Below, one piece after another: positions 62,697-64,000 of a stretch of 64,000 nt of DNA (its first letter is position 1; each line of letters begins with the position of its first letter). Origin of the DNA: Lachnospiraceae bacterium. Its GTDB lineage: Bacteria > Bacillota > Clostridia > Lachnospirales > Lachnospiraceae. A program made the translations under genes and the position numbers. The notes beneath the pieces are model-generated. The model was not told the origin of the DNA. It saw only the letters and a program-made list of their open reading frames with translations, and ran no database searches. Location: assembly GCA_022483465.1 (NCBI GenBank), contig JAKVNF010000003.1, positions 186,001 through 250,000 of the forward strand. The letters run 5' to 3'.

Positions 62697-64000
62697 TTAA
62701 GCACCACTATCGCACGCTTTTGCAAGATGATATTGTAATACCAACTTTCCTTCAGATCGATCCATGCTGATAGGACACTTAATTCCGGCTTTGCTATAGA
62801 GCTCATTCGCAATCCGCTGTGGTTCCCCGGTCATGATTTTCGACTTGTACACAATGCATTTCTGATTCCGAAGAGACATGAACAGCTCTGTCCTCTCTGT
62901 TGCTGCTTTCTTTGTGAGTTTCTGAATATACGTTGATCGTTGATGCGATCATCGGGAGCAGCAAATGCCCGCGGAGTGCCTCCTCACTGTGTATCCGCAG
63001 CGGCGTCAGCTTTGAGATTCCCTTGCCAATGTCAAAGTACTGCTCCACCAGCTGCCTTGTATAGTATGCCGGGAGGATATCCTCCGTTGTATAGCACAGG
63101 GAAGTCAGGAGTACAAAGTATCCTGCTTTGTCCAGACGCTTTCCGACCTGTGACAGATTTTGCTTATTTTTCATCGCAGATGCGGTCACCTTCCGTGTCT
63201 CGTCAGCAGCACGCTCCACGTCATAGCCAAGATATGCATGGGCTTGATGATCGAGTTTTGCATCGACTTTTACCGGAACCTGCTTGATATACACATACCG
63301 GTCAAGGTACTGTACCGGATTTTCCGATCGTTTCAGCGCGTCTGCCTGATTCCTCACAAGGTCCCTGTAGATGGATGTGTTATCCGGGAGTCTTGTGAGC
63401 CAATCGATATTCGCACCGTATAGCTCATCAAGATTCGGTGCAGTGCAGTAGCCGGCATCAGGAATCGCCATATCTACTTTCATGCCACGTTCATTGGCTT
63501 CATTGATGATCGGGTTAAGGTAGAGCAGTCCACGATATTTCCTGGATTGACGCGGAACATCAGCGGGTATCCGCTGTCTCTCTGCAAGATGGTTGTCATT
63601 CGAACTTCCCGACTGATCCTGCCGTTGTGATTGCTTACTGCGGTCAGCGGAAAATGAATACTGTTTGGAAGCCCTGTACTGTCAATCAGTACAGCGGGAT
63701 TGTCATATGCATTCTCTTTGACCCACTTGAGATGGGCATCGAAGTATGTGCTGAGGTTTTCCTCTTTGCCTAGTGAGGCAAGAAAGTCGGAGATTTTCTG
63801 CGAGGTGAGGTTTGCGTTGGGATACAGAACATTTGCATAATTCCCTTCATATCACCCTTTGGCATGGCCGTTTGCCTCATTCCAAAGGGTGTAATACTGG
63901 ATCATGGCGTACAGTGTATCCTTGTTCCGGCAGTCGATGGTGTTAAGAACATCGCTGTACTTCATCTTCTTGAGAAGCTCATCAACGAAAAACGAATCTC
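62697..64000 (-). pseudogene. Decayed IS1634-like transposase (runs off the window end)
   Basis: On the minus strand the pieces of one DDE transposase lie in three frames. The first segment, from the window edge to about 63510, has VLIDSTGLPNSIHF (first Asp) and an in-frame TGA at 63852-63854. A frameshift near 63510 leads to the second segment (MAIPDAGYCTAP, YYTRQLVEQYFDIGKG), and another near 62930 to the third (FMSLRNQKCIVYKSK), ending at 62697. At least three lesions mean it is dead. It is related to the intact transposase at 17816 by fold but is a different element. Confidence 0.85.

Overview
The window reads as a chromosomal segment of a GC-rich, low-branching Firmicute, most likely a Lachnospiraceae-type Clostridium. 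The reasons are strong AGGAGG-type ribosome sites, dense co-directional operons with 1-14 base overlaps, and the gene families present (YitT, VanZ, XpaC/TelA, ClpC, RadA, QueH, HisA of the eukaryotic type, PurL as a single 1275-residue chain). Species cannot be named from the sequence alone. Most of the window is housekeeping DNA, and the AT-richer, differently coded patches are insertion sequences.

Layout. 0-6.8 kb: the tail of a DUF3427 helicase, a MutT-type NUDIX hydrolase, a gene-poor stretch with a 33-base tandem repeat, a LysR regulator, an unassigned gene with YitT and an HD hydrolase, a VanZ-like protein and a PPK2 polyphosphate kinase. 7-16.8 kb: valS-folC, a 56-residue protein, a zinc-ribbon/TPR membrane protein, an MBOAT O-acyltransferase, an SGNH hydrolase, a small protein and the first part of an EamA transporter. 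16.75-20.58 kb: an ISL3-family element inserted in the EamA gene and itself split by an IS1634-like element. Both insertions keep exact target duplications (8 and 6 bases), and removing them restores both reading frames. 20.6-26.8 kb: the EamA remainder, a TPR lipoprotein, a second SGNH hydrolase, pyrF, pyrE, a small membrane protein and an M29 aminopeptidase. 26.9-30.5 kb: purE-purM-purN-purD. 30.5-36.3 kb: an SH3b membrane protein, a GntR regulator, clpC and radA.

36.3-37.9 kb is a decay zone: remnants of a sigma-54-type activator and of an AraC-type regulator lie on either side of a tRNA-Trp gene. 37.9-55.9 kb: a second VanZ protein, TetR, purL, carA-carB-queH, argS, xpaC-telA, a corrinoid adenosyltransferase, dapA, dapB and a HisA. 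56-60 kb: a GGDEF/EAL protein whose 5' end is cut by an ISAzo13-type element. 60.1-62.5 kb: an asparagine synthetase and a cold-shock protein. 62.7-64 kb: a decayed IS1634-like transposase running off the end.

How the genes work together. De novo nucleotide synthesis is the main theme (purE/M/N/D/L, pyrE/F, carAB), followed by lysine/cell-wall precursor synthesis (dapA/dapB) and tRNA charging or modification (valS, argS, queH). The most interesting accessory set is the 11-22.6 kb envelope locus: one MBOAT acyltransferase, two secreted SGNH proteins, a TPR lipoprotein and a zinc-ribbon/TPR membrane protein. It looks like a surface polymer O-acylation module, interrupted by the nested transposons. 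No CRISPR array, prophage or clearly new defence system was found.
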